A DNA stretch of 45,493 nt, from contig JAEINW010000017.1 in NCBI GenBank assembly GCA_016342715.1, forward strand, positions 1 through 45,493. Reading direction: 5' to 3'. Origin of the DNA: Salinivirgaceae bacterium (GTDB lineage: Bacteria; Bacteroidota; Bacteroidia; Bacteroidales; SZUA-534). The notes under the pieces are model-generated. The model saw nothing but the letters and a program-made list of their open reading frames with translations, did not search any database and was not told the DNA's origin. The translations under genes were made by a program, and so were the position numbers. Positions 19,459-28,968 of the stretch are shown piece by piece. The stretch's first letter is position 1; every line of letters begins with the position of its first letter.

Positions 19459-22032
19459 ATGAGAAATAAGTTCTTTGCGATAGCAATATTTTCAATTACC
19501 AGTCTTACATTATTTTCACAATCAACTACAAATTCAAAGCTTGATAAAATTGATTATTTAAAACCAAAAGACTATGAAATTGGAGGAGTAACAATATCAG
19601 GAATTAAATATCTTGATAAAAATGTGCTTGTTCATTTGTCGGGTCTTAAGGTTGGTGAAACTATCACTGTGCCTGGTGATGATATAACCAAAGCAATAAA
19701 TAATCTATGGAAACATGGCCTTTTTGGTGATGTTGAAATTAGTGCAACTAAAGTTATTGGGGATAAGATATTTTTAGATATCTACTTAAAAGAAAGACCT
19801 CGACTCTCAAAATTTTCATTTACCGGGGTTAAAAAAGCAGAAGCAGAGGATCTTAGGGATGAGATTAAGTTAATTAGAGGTAGTCAGGTTACTGATGATA
19901 TTCTTAATTTGACAGAGAACAGAGTTCGAAAATTTTATGTAGCAAAAGGTTTTTATAATACCGAGGTAAATATTGTTCAACAAGATGATTCGTTAATGCC
20001 AAATACGGTTATATTAACCATTAATGTTGACAAAAATCAACGAATTAAAATTAACGAAATTTATTTTGAAGGTAATACCGTTTTTTCTGTCGCAAAATTA
20101 AGAAGGTCAATGAAAGACACCAAAAGAAAAATATGGTATAATATTTTTAAATCGTCAAAATATATAGAATCGGTATTTAATGAAGATAAGAAGAAAGTAA
20201 TTGCAAAGTATAATGAACAAGGGTATAGAGATGCCAATATAGAAATTGATTCGGTTTATGTATATGATGAAAAAACAGTAAATATTTATTTAAAAATTAA
20301 TGAAGGGAAACAATATTTTTTTAGAGATATTTCATGGGTAGGAAACACAAAATATCCTTCGGAATTGTTAGACCGTGAACTTGGAATTAACAAAGGAGAT
20401 GTTTTTGACCAATCGGTATTAGACAAAAGATTATTTGGAGAAGAAAATGCAGTTTCTGCCTTATATCTCGATAGAGGATATTTATTTTTCTCAGCAGTAC
20501 CTGTTGAAGTAAATATTGATAATGATTCCATTGATTTAGAAATTAGAATTTACGAAGGAAAACAAGCTAGGATTAATAAGATTATAATAACTGGAAATAC
20601 CAGAACAAATGAACACGTTATTAGACGTGAAATTTGGACCAAACCTGGAGAACTGTTTAGTAGATCTGATATTATAAGAACAAACAGGGAGTTGGCTACC
20701 TTAGGTTATTTTGACCCAGAGAAATTAGATGTTAAACCTGTTCCAAATCAAGCCGAAGGAACCGTTGATATAGAATATATTGTTGAGGAACGAGCTTCTG
20801 ATCAAATTGAACTTTCAGGTGGCTGGGGTGGTAACATGTTTATTGGTACTCTTGGCTTGACTTTTAGTAACTTTTCTCTTCGTAATATTGCGAACCTAGA
20901 ATCTTATCATCCGCTACCAACAGGTGATGGTCAAAAACTTTCTATTAGAGCGCAAACGAATGGTACCTACTATCAATCATACAGTATGAGTTTTACAGAA
21001 CCTTGGTTAGGGGGTAAAAAACCAAATTCATTATCGTTTTCAATGTATCATTCTTTACAATCGAGTGGTAATTGGTATAATAGAGCTGATGATGAGAAGG
21101 GTAATAATATGAAAATCACAGGCGTTTCACTGGGATTAGGGCGAAGACTTGCTTGGCCAGATTCTTATTTTACTTTATATCATGAGGCTAGTTATCAGCG
21201 ATATAAACTTAATAATTATACAAGGTCATATTTCCAGTTTACCAATGGAACTGCAAATAACTTTAATTTCACCACTGTTTTTGGAAGAAATTCGGTCGAT
21301 CAGCCGCTCTATCCAAGAAGAGGAGCAAACATGTCGCTTTCGTTATCAGTAACGCCACCATACTCATTGTTTAAAAAGAATGATTTTTGGAAATTAGGGG
21401 ATTCTGAGATAGCGGAGATAGAAAGCATATACGATGATCCTTCAAGAGAAATAAACCAACGCGAAACTGCCAATAGAATTAAATTTATTGAGTATCATAA
21501 ATGGAAATTTAAATCAGATTGGTACACTCAAATAGTTGACAAACTGGTTTTACGAACAAATATTGAATTTGGATATTTAGGAACTTATAGCAAAAACCTT
21601 GGATATTCGCCATTTGAAACCTTTCAATTAGGTGGCGACGGAATGTCTGGAATGGGTGGTGGATCGTATTATTATGGTACCGACATAGTTCCATTAAGAG
21701 GTTATTCTTCGGGCAATGGAACTGGTTCTATTACAGCAAGTCCCCAAGGTAATATTTACGATAAATTTGTAATGGAATTACGTTACCCGCTAACTTTAAA
21801 TCCTTCGGCTACTATTTATGCTTTGGCATTTTTAGAGGCTGGGAATTCATGGTACGAAATGAAAGACTTCAATCCTTTTGGAGTGTATCGCGCAGCTGGT
21901 GTTGGTTTAAGATTTTGGTTGCCAATGTTTGGTATGTTAGGTATTGACTGGGGCTACGGCTTTGACGATGTTCCTGGCAAACCTAAGGCGAATAAAGGAC
22001 AGTTTGGATTTACAATTGGTCAGCAATTTTAA
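19459..22032 (+). CDS. bamA: Outer membrane protein assembly factor BamA
   Basis: 857 aa, multiple POTRA repeats and Omp85 barrel; PLRGYSSGNGTGSI (lid-lock loop), C-terminal FGFTIGQQF. Confidence 0.93.
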   Translation: MRNKFFAIAIFSITSLTLFSQSTTNSKLDKIDYLKPKDYEIGGVTISGIKYLDKNVLVHLSGLKVGETITVPGDDITKAINNLWKHGLFGDVEISATKVIGDKIFLDIYLKERPRLSKFSFTGVKKAEAEDLRDEIKLIRGSQVTDDILNLTENRVRKFYVAKGFYNTEVNIVQQDDSLMPNTVILTINVDKNQRIKINEIYFEGNTVFSVAKLRRSMKDTKRKIWYNIFKSSKYIESVFNEDKKKVIAKYNEQGYRDANIEIDSVYVYDEKTVNIYLKINEGKQYFFRDISWVGNTKYPSELLDRELGINKGDVFDQSVLDKRLFGEENAVSALYLDRGYLFFSAVPVEVNIDNDSIDLEIRIYEGKQARINKIIITGNTRTNEHVIRREIWTKPGELFSRSDIIRTNRELATLGYFDPEKLDVKPVPNQAEGTVDIEYIVEERASDQIELSGGWGGNMFIGTLGLTFSNFSLRNIANLESYHPLPTGDGQKLSIRAQTNGTYYQSYSMSFTEPWLGGKKPNSLSFSMYHSLQSSGNWYNRADDEKGNNMKITGVSLGLGRRLAWPDSYFTLYHEASYQRYKLNNYTRSYFQFTNGTANNFNFTTVFGRNSVDQPLYPRRGANMSLSLSVTPPYSLFKKNDFWKLGDSEIAEIESIYDDPSREINQRETANRIKFIEYHKWKFKSDWYTQIVDKLVLRTNIEFGYLGTYSKNLGYSPFETFQLGGDGMSGMGGGSYYYGTDIVPLRGYSSGNGTGSITASPQGNIYDKFVMELRYPLTLNPSATIYALAFLEAGNSWYEMKDFNPFGVYRAAGVGLRFWLPMFGMLGIDWGYGFDDVPGKPKANKGQFGFTIGQQF

Positions 22033-22050
22033 TTTGAAAAATATACAACT

Positions 22051-22563
22051 ATGAAAAAAATATTGTTTGTGTTATCATTTATGTCCATTGTAACTTTTTC
22101 AATGGCCCAAAAATTTGCATATGTTGATACAGATTACATATTAAAAAGTATTCCAACATATGAATCGGCTCAAGATCAATTAGATATTATGTCATCTGAT
22201 TGGCAATCAGAAATAGAATCGAAATATGCTGAAGTTGAGAAATTATACAAAGAATTTCAGGCTGAAAAAGTTTTACTTACTGAAGAAATGAAAGTAAAAA
22301 GAGAAGAGGAAATTATTCAGCAAGAAAAAGAAGTGAAAGACTTGCAAAAAAAATATTTTGGGTCTGAAGGGAGTTTGTTTAAAAAGAGAAAAGAACTTAT
22401 TGAGCCCATTCAAAACGATATTTTTAATGCCATTAAAGAAATTGCAAGTGAAGGAAATTATGCAGTAATCTTTGATGCATCAGGAGGAGCAAATATGTTG
22501 TATTCTGACCCCAAATATGATAAGAGCGACCTTATACTTGAAAAGCTTGGATTTAAGAATTAA
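22051..22563 (+). CDS. OmpH/Skp-family periplasmic chaperone
   Basis: Signal peptide; FAYVDTDYILKSIPTYESAQ; coiled-coil; YAVIFDASGGANMLYSDPKYDKSDLILEKLG. Confidence 0.9.
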   Translation: MKKILFVLSFMSIVTFSMAQKFAYVDTDYILKSIPTYESAQDQLDIMSSDWQSEIESKYAEVEKLYKEFQAEKVLLTEEMKVKREEEIIQQEKEVKDLQKKYFGSEGSLFKKRKELIEPIQNDIFNAIKEIASEGNYAVIFDASGGANMLYSDPKYDKSDLILEKLGFKN

Positions 22564-22622
22564 TTTTTATATTTGCTACAAGTAAAGAACTAAGAAAAGT
22601 AAAAACTTAAAAAAAATAAACG

Positions 22623-23141
22623 ATGAAAAGAATTTTAACACTAGCCCTTATAGTTTTTGCACTTGTATTTAGTAATAGTACAAATGCTCAAAATAAATAT
22701 AAGTTCGGTCATATCGACTCAAATCAATTGTTGTCAATTATGCCTGAAAGAGTAGCAGCTAAAAAACAATTAGAAAATTTAGCTAAGCAATTGGAAGATA
22801 ATTTGACTTCAATGCAAGCAGAATTTGAAAAAAAGTACACTGAATATGTTGCTAAGGCCGATTCATTATCACCATTGATTCGTCAAACTAAAGAAGCCGA
22901 ATTGGGTGAAATGCAACAACGAGTTCAGGCCTTTCAACAGAATGCTCAAAAAGAATTGTCTAATAAAGAAAGTGAATTGCTTCAGCCAATAATTGAAAAA
23001 GCAAAAGATGCAATTTCTTTGGTTGCCGATGAACAGGGTTTTACTTATGTTTTTGATATTGGAACTGGCGTAGTTTTATATTTTTCTGATGACAGTATTG
23101 ATATTCTTCCTTTGGTAAAAACAAAATTAGGAATTCTATAA
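22623..23141 (+). CDS. OmpH/Skp-family periplasmic chaperone, second copy
   Basis: Signal peptide; KFGHIDSNQLLSIMPERVAAKKQLE; FTYVFDIGTGVVLYFSDDSIDI. Confidence 0.9.
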   Translation: MKRILTLALIVFALVFSNSTNAQNKYKFGHIDSNQLLSIMPERVAAKKQLENLAKQLEDNLTSMQAEFEKKYTEYVAKADSLSPLIRQTKEAELGEMQQRVQAFQQNAQKELSNKESELLQPIIEKAKDAISLVADEQGFTYVFDIGTGVVLYFSDDSIDILPLVKTKLGIL

Positions 23142-23163
23142 ATTGAAAATATTTTTAAATTTG

Positions 23164-23200
23164 AAGGTCATCAATTAGTTGATGGCCTTTTATTTTTTTT
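23164..23200 (+). terminator. Rho-independent terminator after the second ompH
   Basis: AAGGTCATCAA-TTAG-TTGATGGCCTT followed by T-rich tract. Confidence 0.8.
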
Positions 23201-23205
23201 GATTA

Positions 23206-24003
23206 ATGAAAAAGCAGCCAATTGGGATTTTTGATTCAGGAGTTGGTGGGTTAAGCGTACTACTTGAGATAAACGCATTCCTGCCGAACGAAGATGTTAT
23301 TTATTTGGCAGATAGCAAGAATTGTCCATATGGTCCAAAATCTGATGAGCAAATAATCAAACTTTCCATTCGTAATTGTGAATTTCTTATTGCAAATTCG
23401 TGTAAAGCTATTGTTGTTGCTTGCAATACCGCTACAGCTGCGGCTATTGAGGTGTTAAGGTCAAAATTTAACATTCCAATCATTGGAATGGAACCAGCCA
23501 TTAAACCAGCAGCATTAAATACAAATACGGGAAAAATAGGAATACTAGCAACAAAAGGTACCTTTAATGGGAAATTGTATAAAGATACTTCGGAAAAATA
23601 CGCAAATAATATAGATAAAGTAGTTCAAATTGGTGATGGATTGGTTGAGTTGGTTGAAAATAATATGCATAATTCAGAAGAAGCAAGACAACTAATTTTT
23701 AAATATATTTCTCCAATGATTAATAATAACGTCGATCAAATTGTTCTCGGTTGTACACATTACCCTTTTTTCAAATCATTGATTTTAGATATATTACCAG
23801 AACATATAAAATTAATTGATCCATCACTTGCAATTGCAGTCAGACTTAAAAGTGTTTTGAAAAAAGCAGGTATTTTATCGGTGAAACCCCAAGGAAAATT
23901 AATATTTTATTCAAGCGGAGAGATAAACACCTTGCAAATTTTAGTGAAAGAATATTTTCAAAAGGTAGAATCAATTCAAAAAATCACTCTTGATACCAAC
24001 TAG
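23206..24003 (+). CDS. murI: Glutamate racemase
   Basis: GIFDSGVGGLSVL; VACNTATAAAIE; LGCTHYPFF. Confidence 0.96.
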   Translation: MKKQPIGIFDSGVGGLSVLLEINAFLPNEDVIYLADSKNCPYGPKSDEQIIKLSIRNCEFLIANSCKAIVVACNTATAAAIEVLRSKFNIPIIGMEPAIKPAALNTNTGKIGILATKGTFNGKLYKDTSEKYANNIDKVVQIGDGLVELVENNMHNSEEARQLIFKYISPMINNNVDQIVLGCTHYPFFKSLILDILPEHIKLIDPSLAIAVRLKSVLKKAGILSVKPQGKLIFYSSGEINTLQILVKEYFQKVESIQKITLDTN

Positions 24004-24499
24004 CATACATTAAATAATTGTTTGCTATTTTATTTATCATTTCTTTCGTCTGTTCTGGTTCAATATTCTTTACTTTTTTTGCTGGAACGCCTGCATAAAC
24101 ACTATTGGCTTCTATTATGGTGTTACTTAAAACCAATGCATTTGCTGCAATAATCGAATTCTCATGAATCACCGCATGATCGAGAATCGTTGCACCAATT
24201 CCTACCAATACATTATCCATTATTTTTGCTCCATGAATGGTTACATTGTGACCAATAGATACATTGTTTCCGATTTCAATGATCGATTTTTGATACAGTG
24301 TGTGCAAAACCGATCCATCTTGAATGTTTACCCTATTTCCAATACGAATGGAATTTACATCGCCACGCAAAACGGCATTAAACCATATACTACAATCATC
24401 GCCAAGAATTACATCGCCAACAATTGTAGCATTTTCAGCAAAGAAACAATTTTTTCCATAAGTAGGTGAAAAGCCACGAACGGTTTTTATTAAGGCCAT
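23984..24499 (-). CDS. Gamma-carbonic anhydrase family / hexapeptide-repeat protein
   Basis: Left-handed beta-helix hexapeptide repeats; VLRGDVNSIRIGNRVNIQDGSVLH; GHNVTIHG; GIGATILDHA. Confidence 0.9.
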   Translation of the reverse strand: MALIKTVRGFSPTYGKNCFFAENATIVGDVILGDDCSIWFNAVLRGDVNSIRIGNRVNIQDGSVLHTLYQKSIIEIGNNVSIGHNVTIHGAKIMDNVLVGIGATILDHAVIHENSIIAANALVLSNTIIEANSVYAGVPAKKVKNIEPEQTKEMINKIANNYLMYASWYQE

Positions 24500-24713
24500 C
24501 GTTTTATAAAATATTTAATAAAAAAAACAAAATATGAGTACAAACTTAAAGCAATTGCAAACTTAGTAATAAATAGCTCGAAAATGATTGAAATAATAGT
24601 GTTTTTGAAAAGCTAAATATTGTTATGTTCTACAATATAAAGGCATGTCATTTTACTTTTTTTTGGCTTACTTTGTTGAATTAAATTGCTTTAAAAATCA
24701 ATTACAATATACC

Positions 24714-26558
24714 ATGAGCAAGAACGCTAATATTGTTGAAAAAGAAGATGTGGTAATCCGTTTTTCGGGTGACTCAGGTGATGGTATGCAGTTAACTGGA
24801 ACTCAGTTTTCGAATACCTCAGCATTGTTTGGAAATGATGTCTCAACTTTTCCGGATTACCCTGCAGAAATTAGAGCTCCTCAGGGAACTGTAGGTGGTG
24901 TTTCAGGTTTTCAATTGCATTTCGGACATAGTGAAGTAAATACACCTGGCGATTATGCTGATGTTTTAGTTGCTATGAATCCAGCTGCACTAAAATCGAA
25001 TATTATTTGGGCAAAAAAGGGTGGCACGATTATTATTAATGAAGATGCTTTTACTGAAAAAAATTTAGTGCGTGCAGGATACGATTTTGATCCCATAGAA
25101 AAATATAAAAGAGATTATAATTTTATTTGTGCACCAATATCCAACTTAACAAAAGAGGCTTTAAAGGATTTTGAAATGGATCAAAAAAGTATTCTTCGTA
25201 CAAAGAATATGTTTGCCTTAGGTATGGTATATTGGTTGTTCGATCGTCCTTTATGCTATACGGAAAAGTTTTTTGAAGAAAAATTTAGAAAAAAACCACA
25301 AGTGGTTGAAGCAAATAAATTAGTTCTTAGAGCGGGTTTTAATTTTGCTGAAACTATTGAGGCCTTACCAATGCACTATAAAGTAGCTCCAGCAAAAATT
25401 AAGTCTGGAACCTACCGAAACATTAGTGGGAATACGGCAACGGCATGGGGCTTAATAGCAGGCGCAGAGAAAGCAAATTTGCCATTATTTTGCGGCTCTT
25501 ATCCAATTACTCCAGCAACTGAAATTCTTCATGAACTTGCCATGCGAAAAGATTTGGGAGTAAAAACTTTTCAAGCGGAAGATGAAATTGCGGGTATATG
25601 TACTGCTATTGGTGCCGCATTTGCCGGAAATTTAGCTTGTACTACAACTTCAGGGCCAGGTTTGGCTTTAAAAACAGAAGCTTCAGGTTTAGCGGTTATT
25701 ACTGAGCTTCCGCTAGTAATTGTAAATGTGCAACGAGGCGGACCTTCAACGGGGTTACCTACAAAAACAGAACAATCTGATTTACTGCAAGCACTACACG
25801 GAAGAAGTGGAGAAGCCCCACTTGTTGTAATCGCAGCAAGTACTCCTTCAAACTGTTTTGATTATGCCTTTGAAGCATCAAGAATAGCTTTAGAGCACAT
25901 GACTCCAGTTATCTTACTTACCGATGGTTTTCTTGCCAATGGATCAGAACCATGGAGAATACCAAAAATGGAATCTTTACCAACAATAAATGTCCCTTTT
26001 GCAACTCCTGAAGATGAAAATTATTTACCTTACAATAGAGATCCTGAAACATTAGTTAGAAAATGGGCTATACCTGGTATGAAAGGTTTGGAACATAGAA
26101 TAGGTGGATTAGAAAAGATGGATAAAACAGGTGCGGTTTCTTACGTTCCTGAAAACCACGAGGTAATGACATACCTTCGCGACGATAAAATAAAACAAGT
26201 GGCGCAAACAATTCCGGAACTTAAAATAATAGGTGACGAAGATGCCGACTTGCTTGTAATAGGATGGGGTGGCACTTATGGACACCTATATTCTGCAATT
26301 AAAGATATAAGAAAAGAAGGTAAAAAAATTGCCTTTGTACACTTTCATTATTTATGGCCATTGCCAAAGAATACAGTTGAGCTAATTGGTAAATTTAAAA
26401 AAGTGGTTGTTTGTGAATTGAATTTAGGTCAATTAGCCGATCACTTAAGAGTGAATGTGCCCAAATTAGAGTGCGAAAAATTTAATAAGATACAAGGACA
26501 ACCATTTACAATAGTTGAACTTAGCGAAAAGTTTAACCAATTATTGGAGGAATTATAA
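24714..26558 (+). CDS. korA: 2-oxoacid:acceptor oxidoreductase subunit alpha (gamma-alpha fused)
   Basis: RFSGDSGDGMQLTGTQF; GSYPITPATEILHELA; TTTSGPGLALKTEASGLAV. ATG 24714 preferred. Confidence 0.93.
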   Translation: MSKNANIVEKEDVVIRFSGDSGDGMQLTGTQFSNTSALFGNDVSTFPDYPAEIRAPQGTVGGVSGFQLHFGHSEVNTPGDYADVLVAMNPAALKSNIIWAKKGGTIIINEDAFTEKNLVRAGYDFDPIEKYKRDYNFICAPISNLTKEALKDFEMDQKSILRTKNMFALGMVYWLFDRPLCYTEKFFEEKFRKKPQVVEANKLVLRAGFNFAETIEALPMHYKVAPAKIKSGTYRNISGNTATAWGLIAGAEKANLPLFCGSYPITPATEILHELAMRKDLGVKTFQAEDEIAGICTAIGAAFAGNLACTTTSGPGLALKTEASGLAVITELPLVIVNVQRGGPSTGLPTKTEQSDLLQALHGRSGEAPLVVIAASTPSNCFDYAFEASRIALEHMTPVILLTDGFLANGSEPWRIPKMESLPTINVPFATPEDENYLPYNRDPETLVRKWAIPGMKGLEHRIGGLEKMDKTGAVSYVPENHEVMTYLRDDKIKQVAQTIPELKIIGDEDADLLVIGWGGTYGHLYSAIKDIRKEGKKIAFVHFHYLWPLPKNTVELIGKFKKVVVCELNLGQLADHLRVNVPKLECEKFNKIQGQPFTIVELSEKFNQLLEEL

Positions 26559-26560
26559 TT

Positions 26561-27586
26561 ATGGAACAAGTTGAATATAAATTAACAGCCAAGGATTTTA
26601 AAAGTGATCAGGAGAACCGATGGTGTCCTGGTTGTGGCGATCATGCCATTTTGAATTCTATACAGAAAGCCATGGCCGAATTAGATATAGCACGAGAGAA
26701 AATTGCTGTTATTTCAGGTGTCGGATGTTCGTCTCGCTTTCCATATTATATGAATACTTACGGTTTTCATAGTATACATGGTAGAGCTGCTGCAATAGCT
26801 TCTGGAGTAAAAGTTGCTAATCCGGATTTGGCCGTTTGGCAAATTTCTGGTGATGGTGATGCAATGGCTATTGGAGGAAATCATTTTATTCATGCTATTC
26901 GCAGGAATATTAACATGAATATGATCATTTTTAATAATGAAATATATGGTTTAACTAAAGGACAATATTCTCCAACTTCTCCCTTTGGTGCAGTAACTAA
27001 ATCATCTCCTTTTGGAACGGTTGAACAGCCATTTCACCCAGGCGAATTAGTTATTGGTGCACAAGGAAAATTCTTTGCGCGTTCTATTGACTATAATGTA
27101 AAACTTACAACGGATGTTTGTGTTAAAGCAGCGAAGCATAAAGGAACATCGGTGGTTGAAATTTTGCAAAATTGTGTTATTTATAATGATGCATGTCATG
27201 CAGCATTAACCGATAAAGAAGAAAAGGAAAATAGAACCATTGTATTAAAACATGGAGAACCTATGATCTTTGGCAAAGAAAAAGATAAAGGATTGATTCT
27301 TGATGGAATGAAATTAAAGATTGTTACTTTAGCTTCTGGTGGTTTTACTATAGATGATTTGTTAGTTCACGATGCACATGAAAATAATCCTGGAATTCAT
27401 ACTATGTTAGCAAATATGAGATACCCTGATTATCCGGTTGCATTAGGGGTTATCCGACAAGTTAGTGCGGTTACATATGAAGAAAGTGTGGTAAATCAGA
27501 TTTCAAAAGTAAAACAAACTGCTAAATTTAAAAGTATGAATGATGTATTGTTTAGCGGAAATACTTGGGAAGTAAAAGATAAATAA
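26561..27586 (+). CDS. korB: 2-oxoacid:ferredoxin oxidoreductase subunit beta (TPP-binding)
   Basis: WCPGCGDHAILNSIQ; GVGCSSRFPYYMNTYGFHSIHGRA; SGDGDAMAIGGNHFIHAIRRN. Confidence 0.95.
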   Translation: MEQVEYKLTAKDFKSDQENRWCPGCGDHAILNSIQKAMAELDIAREKIAVISGVGCSSRFPYYMNTYGFHSIHGRAAAIASGVKVANPDLAVWQISGDGDAMAIGGNHFIHAIRRNINMNMIIFNNEIYGLTKGQYSPTSPFGAVTKSSPFGTVEQPFHPGELVIGAQGKFFARSIDYNVKLTTDVCVKAAKHKGTSVVEILQNCVIYNDACHAALTDKEEKENRTIVLKHGEPMIFGKEKDKGLILDGMKLKIVTLASGGFTIDDLLVHDAHENNPGIHTMLANMRYPDYPVALGVIRQVSAVTYEESVVNQISKVKQTAKFKSMNDVLFSGNTWEVKDK

Positions 27587-27607
27587 GATAGAATTATTAT
27601 ATTAGAG

Positions 27608-27634
27608 AAAGCTCCATTATTGGGGCTTTTTTTT
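27608..27634 (+). terminator. Rho-independent terminator of korAB
   Basis: AAAGCTCC-ATTATT-GGGGCTTT followed by TTTTT. Confidence 0.88.
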
Positions 27635-27836
27635 GTATCTGACCTCTATGGTATGCCCATTCATACAACTTATGAAATCTACGGTAGTTCTTTGTCTTTT
27701 TATCCTCAAAGGCTCTTTGGCAAAGTGCGGTCTAAATTAGGGTCGGATGTGTGACTTTGTAATGTGCCTGAAATAGCGTTGGTTTTTTTGGGATTGTAAG
27801 CAATAAACGTTTTTTATCGACTTGTTGTGTGGCGTT

Positions 27837-28628
27837 TTATTCTGTAATATTTATTTTTGAATTATAGTATTCTAAGAATCCATTTTGCCCTTTCAATTTT
27901 AGGATATTTTGATTCTCTATAAAATTCTGTCCATATTTTTCCCAGCGTTTAGTCCAACTTTTGAATTTTTTACATGGGAACTCATCACATTGATAACAAT
28001 ACGATACACCTTTATCTTTACAGCACAAATGAAATGTCTTACAGTTTTCACATCTGGCATAATTTATTTCGGCACCTGGGCATGGTTTTTTTTCTCTGGT
28101 ATAAGTTGGACATCCACCACAAAAACAGCCACAAGCTGGCACTCTCCCTTGATAGTTTTTAAGTTCTAATTTTTGAATGGAGGCTTTAACCAATTCAAGA
28201 GGCATTGAAATTATTTCTGAAATTTCTTTTAATGTATTTCCTTCTTTAGTTAGTCTATATGCAAGAAATTCCATTGATTCTCCAACTTCTATAATATTTT
28301 TATCGAGGTCGTAAAATCTTATTACTTTTTGTCTCCATGGTTGTTCTCTTAATTCGTGAACAAAATCAACTTTGATTTCACTCAATTTATTTTCTAATTG
28401 TTGGAGATTGTCATATTCAAAATATAATTCAAAATTATTGCAGTTTGTCTTTATCTCTTTATTATCAATTAGCTTTTGAAAGTGCGATTTCTTATGAATG
28501 GCAAAATCTCCTTCAAAAGTTACATTCTCGCCAAAATCAAATTTCACTTTTTGCTCTAAAACTTTCTCATAAAATTCACGTGATTTTTTAATATCGGCAA
28601 CTGTTATTAAAGGGCAAATAAATTTCAT
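27837..28628 (-). CDS. VOC (glyoxalase/bleomycin-resistance) domain fused to a DUF3795-like Cys-rich domain
   Basis: N-term ICPLITVADIKKSREFYEKVLEQKVKFDFGENVTFEG (VOC); C-term CGCFCGGCPTYTREKKPCPGAEINYARCENCKTFHLCCKDKGVSYCYQCDEFPCKKF (DUF3795-like). Confidence 0.85.
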   Translation of the reverse strand: MKFICPLITVADIKKSREFYEKVLEQKVKFDFGENVTFEGDFAIHKKSHFQKLIDNKEIKTNCNNFELYFEYDNLQQLENKLSEIKVDFVHELREQPWRQKVIRFYDLDKNIIEVGESMEFLAYRLTKEGNTLKEISEIISMPLELVKASIQKLELKNYQGRVPACGCFCGGCPTYTREKKPCPGAEINYARCENCKTFHLCCKDKGVSYCYQCDEFPCKKFKSWTKRWEKYGQNFIENQNILKLKGQNGFLEYYNSKINITE

Positions 28629-28699
28629 TTTTTTTAGGCTTAATAGTTATTCTGTTCATCAATTTTATAAAAACTCTTAGTCTCAGGTTCTCCAAAATG

Positions 28700-28968
28700 C
28701 CTTACAAGTCACTAATAGCATTTAAAGTATGGTGTTAGCGGCTTGTAAGGTTTTATGCATTGTCATAGCAAATCAATTTTACTCGCAAATATAAAAATAT
28801 TTATTTGCGCTTGTGAGCTAAAGATTCGAGTGCCAATTCCTGCCTGGCAGGTAGGCAAGGCAGGAAATTTTATTTTTCAGCGAAGAATTAATTTGCAGGC
28901 TTTCAAATATATATTAGGTTTGCAAACGCACTTAACTCGTATTTTTTATAGGCATATACAAAGGGCGT
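28700..28968. repeat. Dispersed intergenic repeat, copy A (with nested palindrome)
   Basis: Shares GTTAGcGGCTTGT, CATAGCAAATCAATTTTACTC, GAGCTAAAGATTCGAGTGCCAATT and CGTATTTTTTAT blocks with copies B and/or C; nested TTCCTGCC...GGCAGGAA at 28837-28866. Confidence 0.75.

Noticed and set aside
27644-27755. Short ORF MPIHTTYEIYGSSLSFYPQRLFGKVRSKLGSDV* after korB
   Set aside because: Only 33 codons with no recognizable homology; could be a gene remnant but unsupported.
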